Part shown: piece after piece, positions 17,154 through 25,893 of the stretch
Layout of the letters: each line of letters starts with the position of its first letter
Position numbering within the stretch: the first letter of the stretch is position 1
Source of the DNA: Myxococcota bacterium
Lineage (GTDB): Bacteria > Myxococcota_A > UBA9160 > UBA6930
Assembly (NCBI GenBank): GCA_028285625.1
Contig: JANQOX010000019.1
Coordinates: 347,588 to 411,587 of the forward strand
Length of the DNA stretch: 64,000 nucleotides
Direction: 5' to 3'
Program-made: the position numbers and the translations under genes
The notes under the pieces: model-generated
What the model was told of the DNA's origin: nothing
Databases searched by the model: none
Seen by the model: only the letters and a program-made list of their open reading frames with translations

Positions 17154-17627
17154 ATGCAGCTCCTGGCCCAGGAGGAGTACGGGCTCCGATGCCTGCTCGA
17201 CCTGGCCCGGCACGTCGAGGAGCGGCCCCGTACGATCCACGAGATCGCGGAGGCCGAAGGCATCTCGTCGGACTATGCGGCGAAACTGCTGCGGGCCCTT
17301 CGACGCGGTGATCTGGTGGAGAGCACCCGCGGTGCGGCCGGCGGCTACCGGCTCGCGAGGGATCCCTCGTCGATCACGGCCTGGGACGCCATCGAGGTCC
17401 TGGGCGGCGCGCTGTTCCCCGACGAGTTCTGCGCCTGCCATCCGGGACAGCACAGCCGCTGCGTTCGCGGTAGCGACTGTGCGCTGCGCGCCGTCTGGCG
17501 CGCGGTGGACCACGCCGTGCGCGGCGTCCTCGGGCGCATCACCCTCGAAGACCTGAGTCGCAGCGAGCCGGCCATGGCCACGCTGCTCGAAACCCCGACA
17601 TTCGCACCCGCGCGGAGAACCCCATGA
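17154..17627 (+). CDS. Rrf2 family transcriptional regulator with Fe-S cysteines
   Basis: This 157-aa regulator has an N-terminal winged helix (residues 1-65, with the wing RGAAGGYRLAR) and a cluster of cysteines at 93, 95, 103 and 109. The C-terminal half continues CALRAVWRAV and LGRITLEDL, as is usual for Rrf2/IscR proteins. In that family three cysteines ligate an Fe-S cluster that controls DNA binding. The mrp-type Fe-S carrier gene overlaps its stop (ATGA), so the pair probably forms an iron-sulfur homeostasis operon that the regulator may control itself. Confidence 0.87.
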   Translation: MQLLAQEEYGLRCLLDLARHVEERPRTIHEIAEAEGISSDYAAKLLRALRRGDLVESTRGAAGGYRLARDPSSITAWDAIEVLGGALFPDEFCACHPGQHSRCVRGSDCALRAVWRAVDHAVRGVLGRITLEDLSRSEPAMATLLETPTFAPARRTP

Positions 17628-18727
17628 GTACAGTGACGGAGGCGCAGCTGCTCGAAGCCCTGCGCCCGATCATCGACCCCGACTTCGGCAAGAGCATCGT
17701 CGACCTCGGGTTCGTGAAGGACATCCGGATCGACGGCGATCGCGTCGCCTTCGCCATCGAACTGACGACGCCCGCCTGCCCGGTGAAGGCCGAGTTCGAG
17801 CGGGAGGCGCGGGAGCGCGCCGGCGCGCTGCCGGGCGTGGCCCACGTCGAGGTCGAGATGACCGCCAACACCCGCGGTGCCGCGCCCCGCCAGACCGGCG
17901 ACGTGCTGCCGGGCGTGCGCAACACCATCGCCGTGGCCTCGGGCAAGGGCGGCGTCGGCAAGAGCACCACCGCCGTCAACCTGGCGCTCTCGCTTCAAGC
18001 CAGCGGCGCGCGCGTGGGCTTGATGGATGCGGACGTCTATGGCCCGTCCCTGCCGCTGCTGCTCGGCGTGCAGGCCCAGCCGACCACCGTCGAGCGCAAG
18101 GACCGCAAGGTCATCCTGCCCCTCGAGGCCCAGGGCCTGAAGGTCATGTCGATGGGGTTCTTCGTCACCGACAGCTCGCCGATCATCTGGCGCGGCCCCA
18201 TGGTGCACGGGCTGATCCGGCAGTTTCTCACCGACGTGGAGTGGGGCGAGCTCGACTACCTGGTGATCGACCTGCCCCCGGGCACCGGGGACGCGGCGCT
18301 GACGCTGACCCAGCAGGCGCCGCTCTCGGGCGCGGTGATCGTCACCACCGCCAACGACCTCTCGATCATCGATGCCCGCAAGGGACTCGCCATGTTCGAG
18401 AAGGTGGACGTGCCGGTGCTCGGCATCGTCGAGAACATGTCCTACTTCGTGCCGCCGGACCTGCCCGACCGCCGCTACTACATCTTCGGCGAAGGCGGCG
18501 GCAAGCGCGTGGCCGACGAGTTGGGCGTCGACTTCCTCGGCGAGGTGCCGATCGACCCGCGTGTGGTGGAGGGCGGCGACGCCGGACGACCCGTGGTGGC
18601 CCATGCCACCGACAGCGAGGCCGCGCGCTGCCTCACGGCCATCGCGGGTCGTGTGGCCCGCAAGCTCGCCGTGCTCGCAGAAGACGGCCCCAAGGTGGCC
18701 GACGCCAACATCACCTGGGTGTCCTAG
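17624..18727 (+). CDS. mrp: Mrp/ApbC-type Fe-S cluster carrier ATPase
   Basis: This 367-aa cytoplasmic P-loop ATPase has an N-terminal DUF59/MIP18-type domain (about 5-80, with LTTPACP) and a deviant Walker A GKGGVGKST at 107-115. DVYGPSLP, DYLVIDLPPGTGD and VENMSYF follow. Homologues deliver Fe-S clusters to apoproteins. The CxxC pair that normally follows VENMS is absent here: the sequence reads VPPDLPDRRYYIF. As I recall, cyanobacterial Mrp proteins look similar, so this is probably a lineage variant. It is translationally coupled to the Rrf2 gene. Confidence 0.9.
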   Translation: MSTVTEAQLLEALRPIIDPDFGKSIVDLGFVKDIRIDGDRVAFAIELTTPACPVKAEFEREARERAGALPGVAHVEVEMTANTRGAAPRQTGDVLPGVRNTIAVASGKGGVGKSTTAVNLALSLQASGARVGLMDADVYGPSLPLLLGVQAQPTTVERKDRKVILPLEAQGLKVMSMGFFVTDSSPIIWRGPMVHGLIRQFLTDVEWGELDYLVIDLPPGTGDAALTLTQQAPLSGAVIVTTANDLSIIDARKGLAMFEKVDVPVLGIVENMSYFVPPDLPDRRYYIFGEGGGKRVADELGVDFLGEVPIDPRVVEGGDAGRPVVAHATDSEAARCLTAIAGRVARKLAVLAEDGPKVADANITWVS

Positions 18728-18788
18728 TCGAACCGAGCGGGGCGGAGTCGTCGAAGCGGCTGGCCGTCGTCTTCGGCGCGACGCGCGG

Positions 18789-19484
18789 CTACTCCGGCGT
18801 TCCGTGCAGCAGCTCGCGGTGCATCGGCGGCGACGGCCCCAGGCGCTCCTTGGGTGCGCGCTCCAGGTACGCTTCGTAGGTCAGCTGCTCCAGCTCGACG
18901 TCCGCGGGCACCTGGAAGAACGCATCGGGGAGCTGCAGGTCGCGGCTCCACTCGAGGTAGCGCGACAGCGACTCGCGGCCGGTGTTGCGCACCCAGATCT
19001 TCCGCCACAGCGGGAGCTTGGCATCGCCTTCCGACACGCAGACCTCGCGGCGCCCTTCCTGGTTCGTGAGCCGCCAGATGTCGCAGCGGCTGGTCCCGAC
19101 CCGCTCGGACCCCACCTGCTCGGCTCCGGCGCTGCGCAGTGCCGCCAGCTCGTTGGCGAAGGGACGCTCACGGTCGGCATCCTGGGCGATCGCCAGGGGG
19201 CTGCGCGCGATGGAGATGCCCCGGCGCGACAGCCGGTCGAAGACGACGTAGCGACCGTCGGCCACCAGGTTCACGATCGGATGGCCCATGAACGTGTTCT
19301 CGGAGCGCAGCCGGTCCCCCTTGGACCACAGGTGCTCCAGGCGAACCGGCGCATCCCCGGTGGTGAGGCGCTCGGCGTACCAGGAGGTCTCGCCGGCGGC
19401 GTCCTCCTGGGCGTGAGCCGGGGCAGAGCCGAGCAGGCAGGCGAACGTGGCGAGCAGCAGCGCGAGCGAGCCCTTGGACGTCAC
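18789..19484 (-). CDS. exported protein of unknown function
   Basis: This gene encodes a 231-aa protein with a clear signal peptide ending in APAHAQ. The start is set at GTG 19484, with GGAGGGG 9 nt upstream; an upstream in-frame extension is Gly/Pro-rich and unlikely. The mature part alternates short strands (RLEHLWSKGDRLRSEN, GRYVVFDRLSRRG, RCDIWRLTNQEGRREVCV), resembling LolA/LppX-like or DUF4412-type periplasmic folds, but no family is certain. Two Cys in the mature part may form a disulfide. It faces mrp convergently and diverges from thiD. Confidence 0.7.
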   Translation of the reverse strand: MTSKGSLALLLATFACLLGSAPAHAQEDAAGETSWYAERLTTGDAPVRLEHLWSKGDRLRSENTFMGHPIVNLVADGRYVVFDRLSRRGISIARSPLAIAQDADRERPFANELAALRSAGAEQVGSERVGTSRCDIWRLTNQEGRREVCVSEGDAKLPLWRKIWVRNTGRESLSRYLEWSRDLQLPDAFFQVPADVELEQLTYEAYLERAPKERLGPSPPMHRELLHGTPE

Positions 19485-19588
19485 GTGGGCGATCCCCTCC
19501 TGGCCGGGTGAGCTTCCGGGCCCCGGTCCGGGCGCGGAGGTTAACGCCCCACGCACCACCGCGCGCGGTCGACCGCTAGGATCCCGTC

Positions 19589-20374
19589 ATGCGGGTGGCA
19601 CTCAGCATCGCCGGCTCGGACCCGACCGGCGGAGCGGGCCTCCAGGCGGACCTCCAGGTGTTCCGCGTCTTCGACGTCCACGGATCGGCGGTCCCCACGG
19701 CACTCACCGTCCAGGACACCGCCGGCGTGCGGCAGGTGCTGCCCGTCTTTCCATCGGTGGTACGCGACCAGATCCGGGTGCTGCTCTCGGACTTCCTTCC
19801 GGACGCGATCAAGCTCGGGATGCTCGGCTCGGACGACGTCCTGCGCGCCGTCGATCTGGCACTGGCCGGCCTGCCCGAAGACGGACCGCCGATCGTGATC
19901 GACCCGGTCCTGCGCTCCAGCGACGGCAAGACCCTGCTCGAGCCCCGGGCGCTTCCGGGCCTCCAGCAGCTGCTGGCGCGTGCGGCGCTGGTGACCCCGA
20001 ACCTGCCGGAGGCCGAAGAGCTCGTTGGCGGCGACGTCTCGACCCGCGACGGCGTGGAGACCGCAGCACGACGTCTGGTGGACGAGCTGGGAGCGGGGGC
20101 GGCGTTGGTCAAGGGCGGACACGCCGAAGGCCCCTCCGACGACTGCCTGGCCTGGCGGGCCGACGCGGGCACCGAGGTGCGCTGGTTCGAAGGCAAGCGG
20201 ATCGCCGGTGATCCGGTGCATGGGACGGGCTGCGCGCTGTCCGCGGCGATCGCCGCGGGCCTGGCGTGTGGTCACGACCTCGAGCGCGCCGTCGTGCGCG
20301 GCCGCGACTTCGTGCGCGATGCGATCCGACGTGCCGAACCCCTCGGCCAGGGCGCGCGGATCCTGCGCCTGTGA
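19589..20374 (+). CDS. thiD: hydroxymethylpyrimidine/phosphomethylpyrimidine kinase
   Basis: ThiD phosphorylates hydroxymethylpyrimidine twice to give the diphosphate used by ThiE. The 261-aa ribokinase-fold protein shows GSDPTGGAGLQAD at 9-21, the central DPVLRSSDG, TPNLPEAEEL, and GDPVHGTGCALSAAIA with the catalytic base and anion hole. Its stop overlaps the GTG of the downstream membrane MutS-like gene. No TPP riboswitch is visible in the 104-nt upstream gap. Confidence 0.92.
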   Translation: MRVALSIAGSDPTGGAGLQADLQVFRVFDVHGSAVPTALTVQDTAGVRQVLPVFPSVVRDQIRVLLSDFLPDAIKLGMLGSDDVLRAVDLALAGLPEDGPPIVIDPVLRSSDGKTLLEPRALPGLQQLLARAALVTPNLPEAEELVGGDVSTRDGVETAARRLVDELGAGAALVKGGHAEGPSDDCLAWRADAGTEVRWFEGKRIAGDPVHGTGCALSAAIAAGLACGHDLERAVVRGRDFVRDAIRRAEPLGQGARILRL

Positions 20375-22239
20375 GTACGCACACCGAGCCGCCCGATCCC
20401 GTGAGCGGGGAGCCCGAGCCCCCCATGCCCGTCGGCACGCCCGCCGATCCCGGCGGCCCCGCCGGCATCTACGCGGCGCGCCTGGCCGACCGGCAGGCAC
20501 TGCTCGATCGGCTGCGCCGCCACGACGGCTGGCTCTCGAACGCGCGCCTGGCCGTGTTCGTCGCGGGGGCCGCGGTGGCGTGGTTCGTCCTGGGCGCGCG
20601 GACCCTGGGCCTGGCATGGCTGCTCCCCCCGACGGCCGTGTTCGCCGCGCTGCTGCTGGTCCACGATCGCGTGATCCGGCGGCGCGAGGTCGCCGAGCGC
20701 GCCGTGGCGTACCTCGAGCGGGGAATCGCCCGGCTCGAGTACCGCTTCGCAGGCCTGGGCTGCACCGAAGCCGGTTTCACCGAGCCTCACCACCCCTACG
20801 CCATCGACCTCGACCTGTTCGGCGCGGGGTCGCTCTTCGAGCGCGTCTGCGAGGCACGCACGCGCGCCGGCCAGGAGCGCCTGGCGGGATGGCTGCTGGC
20901 GGGGGCTACGCCGGACGAGGTTCGCGCCCGGCAGGAGGCCGTGCGCGAACTCGCCCAGGACCTGGACCTGCGCGAGGAGCTCGCCCTGCTGGGAGACGAC
21001 CTGCGCGACAGCGTCGAGCCCGAGGCCCTGCGCACCTGGGGCACTGCACCGCCCGAGATCGCGAGCCCGGTGCACCGCTTCGTCGCCCCGGTCCTGGTGG
21101 CCCTCACCCTGGCGGCGGGCTTCCTGTGGTTTCGCGGTGCAGGCCCCCTGCCCTTCGTCGTAGCGCTGATGGTGCAGGCGGGCTACGCGGGGGCTCTGCG
21201 CACCCGGGTGGTGCGCGTGATCTCGGCCGTCGGCGCGCCGTCGCGCGACCTCGACGTCTACGCGGGCGTCCTCGAGCTACTCGAGCGCGCGTCGTTCGAG
21301 GCGCCCCTGCTGCGAGCCCTGCAGGAGCGGCTGCGCATCGACGGCGTGCCGCCGAGCCGCCGCATCCGCCGACTGCACCGCTGGGTCGAACTGCTCGATG
21401 CCCGCCGCAACCAGTTCTTCGCGCCGGTCGCGGTGCTGCTGCTCTGGGCTACCCAGCTCGCCTTCGCACTGGAGCGCTGGCGTCGGCAGGTGGGCCCGCG
21501 ACTCGGCGACTGGGTCGACGCCATCGCCACATTCGAGGCGCTGTCGTCGCTCGCCGGCCACGCCTTCGAGGAGCCGGGCTTCGTGTATCCCGAACTCGTC
21601 GATCGGCCCTGCTTCGAGGCGAACGAGCTGGGCCACCCGTTGATCCCTCCGGACCGCCGCGTGCCCAACGACGTGGCGCTCGGCGGTGACCCTGGTGTGT
21701 TCGTGGTGAGCGGGTCGAACATGTCGGGCAAGAGCACGCTGCTTCGCTCGGTGGGAGCGGCCGCCGTCCTGGGCCAGGCCGGCGCGCCGGTCTGTGCGGC
21801 GTCGCTGGTGATGTCGCCGCTGCGCGTGGGCGCGTCGATCCAGGTCGTGGATTCGCTCATGGAGGGCGCCTCGCACTTCTACGCCGAGATCCAGCGCGTG
21901 CGCCAGGTGATGGAGATTGCCGAGGACCCGCCCGAGGGCGGCGCGGCGCTCTTCCTCCTGGACGAGATCTTCCACGGCACCAACTCCCACGATCGCGGGA
22001 TCGGGGCCGAGGCCGTGGTGCGGGGGCTTCTCTCGCGAGGTGCGCTCGGGCTGGTCACCACCCACGACCTGGCCCTGGCCCGGGTGGCCGACGGGCTGGC
22101 TCCGCGCGCGCGCAACGTCCACTTCGAGGACCACCTGGACGGCGAGGGACGCATCGCATTCGACTACCGCATGCGCGAGGGCATCGTGACCCGAAGCAAC
22201 GCGCTGGCCCTGATGCGTGCGGTCGGCCTGCCGGTCTGA
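20371..22239 (+). CDS. membrane-associated MutS-like ATPase
   Basis: This 622-aa protein ends in a MutS-type ATPase domain: Walker A SGSNMSGKSTLLRS near residues 449-462, a GASIQVVDSLMEGASHFYAE signature region, Walker B ALFLLDEIFHGTNSHDRG and THDLALA. The N-terminal part lacks the mismatch-recognition domain. Instead it has hydrophobic segments near 59-92, about 235-270 and about 355-370, so the protein is probably membrane-bound. The start is GTG 20371, overlapping thiD by 4 nt. Similar MutS-like membrane proteins occur in other bacteria but have no established role; canonical mismatch repair is unlikely. Confidence 0.82.
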   Translation: MSTHTEPPDPVSGEPEPPMPVGTPADPGGPAGIYAARLADRQALLDRLRRHDGWLSNARLAVFVAGAAVAWFVLGARTLGLAWLLPPTAVFAALLLVHDRVIRRREVAERAVAYLERGIARLEYRFAGLGCTEAGFTEPHHPYAIDLDLFGAGSLFERVCEARTRAGQERLAGWLLAGATPDEVRARQEAVRELAQDLDLREELALLGDDLRDSVEPEALRTWGTAPPEIASPVHRFVAPVLVALTLAAGFLWFRGAGPLPFVVALMVQAGYAGALRTRVVRVISAVGAPSRDLDVYAGVLELLERASFEAPLLRALQERLRIDGVPPSRRIRRLHRWVELLDARRNQFFAPVAVLLLWATQLAFALERWRRQVGPRLGDWVDAIATFEALSSLAGHAFEEPGFVYPELVDRPCFEANELGHPLIPPDRRVPNDVALGGDPGVFVVSGSNMSGKSTLLRSVGAAAVLGQAGAPVCAASLVMSPLRVGASIQVVDSLMEGASHFYAEIQRVRQVMEIAEDPPEGGAALFLLDEIFHGTNSHDRGIGAEAVVRGLLSRGALGLVTTHDLALARVADGLAPRARNVHFEDHLDGEGRIAFDYRMREGIVTRSNALALMRAVGLPV

Positions 22240-22254
22240 CGCGCGTCGGCCCGA

Positions 22255-22899
22255 CTAGGCTGCGAGGAACAGCACGCCGGCGGTGGCGCCCGCGATGAAC
22301 GCCGCCGCAACACCCTCACCCACTGCGGCGCAAACTACGAACCGCATGAGCGGTACGCGCAGCGCGCCGGCGGTCGAGTTCACGAAGTGCGTGCCCGCCA
22401 ACGGGACGAAGCGTCCCGCGATCAGGAACACCGGGTGGTCGGCGCGAAACCCCCGCAGCCACGCGGGCAGCCGCTCCATGCCACGCGCGACGTCGAAGTC
22501 GCGCGCCGCGAAGCGGCAGATGCCGTACTGCACCAGGGCCGAAGCCATCCAGCCGACCCAGATCAGGAGCGCCCCCCAGACCGGGCCGTAGATCACGGCG
22601 ATGCCGATGGCCACGGGCTCCGGCGGAAACGGCGTGAGCGAGATGAGCGTCTGGAGGGGGACCAGGACGCCGGCCGCGCGCATGCCGAAGCGCGCGCGGA
22701 GCGCTTCGGGGCCCCCGATGGCGTCGAGCCAACCCAGGGCGAACCAGCCGGCGGCCGTGAACGCGACCACCGCCGCCACGGCGACCACCAGACGCCAGAC
22801 GTGGCGCCCGCGGCTCGGCCGCCCCGAGATGGGGGTGGCCGACGGGGCGCTCGGCGCCAGGTCTCCGGAGCCATCGGTCGTGCGCGCGCTCTCCCCCAC
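22255..22899 (-). CDS. TVP38/TMEM64 (VTT domain) family membrane protein
   Basis: This 214-aa membrane protein carries the VTT/SNARE-associated domain: several hydrophobic helices, a GLVPLQ-like loop (LVPLQTLISLTPFPPEPVAI) and the signature AGRFVPLAGTHFVNSTAG. Related DedA and TVP38 proteins act as lipid or undecaprenyl-phosphate flippases in bacteria. The start is uncertain; GTG 22899 is the only reasonable start codon between the intergenic AT-rich stretch and the first helix. It converges with the MutS-like gene, with 15 nt between the stops. Confidence 0.78.
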   Translation of the reverse strand: MGESARTTDGSGDLAPSAPSATPISGRPSRGRHVWRLVVAVAAVVAFTAAGWFALGWLDAIGGPEALRARFGMRAAGVLVPLQTLISLTPFPPEPVAIGIAVIYGPVWGALLIWVGWMASALVQYGICRFAARDFDVARGMERLPAWLRGFRADHPVFLIAGRFVPLAGTHFVNSTAGALRVPLMRFVVCAAVGEGVAAAFIAGATAGVLFLAA

Positions 22900-22995
22900 G
22901 AGGCGTGGAGGGTAATACTTTCTCTTCGGCGTCGGAGGGCGTGCGGATCCGGCCCGCAGGAGACGCCGACCCGGGCGTGGTCTAGCGTCGGGGGC

Positions 22996-23481
22996 ATGTC
23001 CGAGCCGGCCTACCTCTATTGCCCCGAGTGCCACGGCGAGTACCTGCGCAGCGTGACCCGCTGCATCGACTGCGACGTCGCCCTGGTGGCGGAGCATGCG
23101 CTGCCGGACGAAGAGGACCTGGAGCTGCCCCCCGCCGAGCAGCTCGTCTGCATTCGCGTGGCGCCCATTGCCTGGATCCGCGCGCTCTCGGACGGTCTGC
23201 GCGACCGCGGGGTGGCGCATCGGGTCGAGCAGGCCACCCCCGAGGACGCACCGGAGGGACAACGGCCGGACGTCTTCGGCAACGTGTCCCTGTTCGGCTT
23301 GTACGTGCAAGACGCCCACGCCGAAGACGCCCGTGAGCTCGACGGCACCATGGCGGCCCGGCTCGTCCCGGAGGAGGCGCCGCCCGCCGACGAAGGCGAG
23401 GCCGAGAGCTGCCCAGCCTGCGGGACCCCGGTCGCCGCGGATGCGCCGGAATGCTCGGACTGCGGCCTTTCGTTCGGTTAG
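22996..23481 (+). CDS. double zinc-ribbon protein with DUF2007-like middle
   Basis: This 161-aa soluble protein has two treble-cysteine ribbons: CPEC...CIDC at residues 9-26 and CPAC...CSDC at about 139-156. The middle (CIRVAPIAWIRALSDGL ... YVQDAHAEDARELD) resembles the short DUF2007 putative signal-transducing fold. Zinc binding is likely. Direct partners cannot be inferred. It is divergent from the TVP38-type gene and 75 nt ahead of the large secreted protein. Confidence 0.75.
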   Translation: MSEPAYLYCPECHGEYLRSVTRCIDCDVALVAEHALPDEEDLELPPAEQLVCIRVAPIAWIRALSDGLRDRGVAHRVEQATPEDAPEGQRPDVFGNVSLFGLYVQDAHAEDARELDGTMAARLVPEEAPPADEGEAESCPACGTPVAADAPECSDCGLSFG

Positions 23482-23556
23482 GCGCGACCGCCCGCCGCCC
23501 CAAACCCGAGTGAACGCGATCCCCTGAGCCGCCGCAGATGCGTGTAGGATGGGGGG

Positions 23557-25761
23557 ATGCCCCATCACCCCGAACGCCCGTCTGGCGGTACCCGCCTCCG
23601 AAGCCTCCGCCTCGCCATGCTGCTGCTCGCGGCAGGGGTGCTCGCCGCTCCGCAATGTCCCGAGCGGCCGCTCGCTTGCGAAGAGCCCCTCGAGGGCCTC
23701 GGCGGCATCGCGGCAGAGACCCTGGACGGCATCCGCACGGCATGTCCGGCGTGCCCGTATCTCGCCCAGGCGCGCTACGCGGACCACGACGAGTACGTGG
23801 ACTGCGTGGGCGACGCGATCGAGACCGCGCTCGACGCGGGTGAACTCGGCCTCGTCGGCGCGCTGCGCGTGGGCCTGCGGGCCCTCTTCGCGCCGGTCGC
23901 CAACGGGGCGCCGCCGACGACGCTGCTGCCCGGGCGGGGAGAGAACGGCTTCGACCCGGAGCTGGCCCAGCACGCGCGCCAGTACGACCGGCAGTTCGGC
24001 GCACTGAATGCCGCACCGTTCGGCATGTCGCTCGACGCGCACATCGGCGACGCGAACGCGCGCGCCGCAGTCGACGCCTTTCTCGCCGACCCGATGGCAG
24101 GTGACACGCCCGAGGCTTTCGCTGCAGCGACCGGACTCGACGTGTTCGACGCCATCGACGAGTACGGCGAGGTCGGCGACCTGGGCATGTTCGGTGGCGT
24201 GGCCGCCGCAGGCGACGCCTTCCGCTACGCCGCGCTGCGGGCGTCCTGCGACCGTGGCGTGGGTGGCTGCGGTTCGCTTCCCGCGGCGCGCGACCGGCTG
24301 CGCGACATCCTCGACGCGATGCACGTGGCCCATGCGATCACCGGCCCGGACGGCGTGATCGTACGCGGGCTCGCCCCGCGCGACATGCCCTTCCGCCCGC
24401 TGGTGGCGCTTCCGCCCTTCGACCCGAGCGTGGTCACGCCGCCTACCTCGGTCCGCACGCCCGACGGCGAGCCGAACCCCGGCTGCTTCGAGAAACCCTC
24501 GAACCCGACTGGAGGCCCGAGCCAGCGCCTGCGGATTCGCGAAGACGCGACCCAGACGACCCCGGGTGACCCCGCGAGCGGCGACTTTCCCGACTGGCTC
24601 TGGATGGACAACGCCAGCAAGGACCAGCTCACGGGGTGGGTGTATGCCATGGGCGCCGTCTACGACGTGGTGCGCGACGACCCCGCCTTCGACGCCGCCC
24701 GCGTCCAGCGCCTCTCGGACGACGCCGCCACCATGGGCGCGCGCCTCATGCGCGTGTCTCCCCCTCTCGGCCTCGACATGACGATCGTCGACGGCGACGG
24801 CTGCGCCACCACCTTTCACGACCTGCACGCGGACGAGTTCGAGGGCCTGCCGATCGCCACGGTCACGGCGATCATCCTGGGGCTGGGCGGGAACCGGATT
24901 CCCGCGGAGACCCGGGCCAAGCTCGCGGCCTACAAGAACGGTTTCAACGCGCTGCTCGGACTGGCCACCATGCGCACGCTCTGTCACGTGAGCCGCGACG
25001 CCGACGTCTGCGACTTCTACTACGACGAGCTGGTGGACGGCCGCGACTGGCCAGGCGTCCTGGTGCAGGACCCGATTCCGACCGCGGACATCCCGCCCGA
25101 CGTGCAGGACTTTCTCGCCTCGTCCGGACTCGTGCTTCCGCCGACCCTGTCGGAGCTCGGCTCGCTCCCCGGCGTCGACTTCGCCGAGCAGACCAACTAC
25201 TCGAACGTGAACATGGCCTTCATCGGCTTCTACGGGCTGCTGCGCTACGAGCCCGACCCCGCGTTGCGCGCCCTGTATCGCCAGTCGCTGGTGGAGGCGC
25301 TGTGGGACACCGGCGCCAGCCCGCGTCAGCCGCGCGTGCTCGCCCAGTCGTTCTTCGACTTCCTGTTCGCGGGGCTCTCGGGCGACGCCACCGCCCTCGA
25401 GCCGCTGGCCGGTGCGTCGCGAACCCTCGCCGAGTTCCCGGCGCCGCCGTACTGGAACGACCGGGTCGAGAACTGCGACGCCGACGAGTTGTCGGCGCTC
25501 TCCTGCATCGCGGTCGATGGCGAAACGCCCATCGCGATCTCACCCGAGGCCGGTCGCAACGGCGCCATCGTGGCCGTGGACGTCCTGCCCAAGCGGCTGC
25601 GGCCACCCTCGAACTACGAGTGGCGCTCGAACCCGTACGTGCCGAACGGGGGCGGCGGCGATCGGCTCAACCCCGGCGGCGACTTCCGCGGCGCCTATTG
25701 GCTCGGCCGCTTCCTCGAACGCGGCGCGGAGAACCTGGCCGAGGGCACGCTCGGCCGCTGA
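23557..25761 (+). CDS. large secreted protein of unknown function
   Basis: This gene encodes a 734-aa protein with an Arg-rich N-region and a hydrophobic core (LAMLLLAAGVLAA), consistent with Sec export. The mature sequence has a Cys-rich beginning (CPERPLACEE, ACPACPY) and long alpha-helical, Trp/Tyr-containing regions that recall alpha/alpha-barrel enzymes (for example DWLWMDNASKDQLTGWVYAM and NYSNVNMAFIGFYGLLRYE). There is no lipobox and no catalytic motif I can name. Base composition matches its neighbours, so recent transfer is not indicated. The 3' end is followed by a 23-bp tandem repeat. Confidence 0.7.
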   Translation: MPHHPERPSGGTRLRSLRLAMLLLAAGVLAAPQCPERPLACEEPLEGLGGIAAETLDGIRTACPACPYLAQARYADHDEYVDCVGDAIETALDAGELGLVGALRVGLRALFAPVANGAPPTTLLPGRGENGFDPELAQHARQYDRQFGALNAAPFGMSLDAHIGDANARAAVDAFLADPMAGDTPEAFAAATGLDVFDAIDEYGEVGDLGMFGGVAAAGDAFRYAALRASCDRGVGGCGSLPAARDRLRDILDAMHVAHAITGPDGVIVRGLAPRDMPFRPLVALPPFDPSVVTPPTSVRTPDGEPNPGCFEKPSNPTGGPSQRLRIREDATQTTPGDPASGDFPDWLWMDNASKDQLTGWVYAMGAVYDVVRDDPAFDAARVQRLSDDAATMGARLMRVSPPLGLDMTIVDGDGCATTFHDLHADEFEGLPIATVTAIILGLGGNRIPAETRAKLAAYKNGFNALLGLATMRTLCHVSRDADVCDFYYDELVDGRDWPGVLVQDPIPTADIPPDVQDFLASSGLVLPPTLSELGSLPGVDFAEQTNYSNVNMAFIGFYGLLRYEPDPALRALYRQSLVEALWDTGASPRQPRVLAQSFFDFLFAGLSGDATALEPLAGASRTLAEFPAPPYWNDRVENCDADELSALSCIAVDGETPIAISPEAGRNGAIVAVDVLPKRLRPPSNYEWRSNPYVPNGGGGDRLNPGGDFRGAYWLGRFLERGAENLAEGTLGR

Positions 25762-25778
25762 ATCGCCGGAGGCGAAAC

Positions 25779-25893
25779 CCACCGGGCGCGGAGAGCGAGA
25801 CTCAGCGAGCGCGGAGAGCGAAACTCAGCCGGCGCGGAGAGCGAGACTCAGCCGGCGCGGAGAGCGAGACTCAGCCGGCGCGGAGAGCGAGAC
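25779..25893. repeat. 23-bp tandem repeat carrying four copies of a stop codon
   Basis: Five units of 23 bp (the first degenerate) with core CGGAGAGCGAGAC run from 25779 to 25893, between two convergent genes. The last unit is the 3' end of mpl. On the minus strand each of four units carries TGA (at 25871, 25848, 25825 and 25802). Because 23 is not a multiple of 3, the copies place stops in all three frames downstream of mpl. There are no spacers, so it is not a CRISPR. Confidence 0.9.

Noticed and set aside
25779..25893. CRISPR array
   Set aside because: The 23-bp units are directly adjacent without spacers and overlap a coding end.
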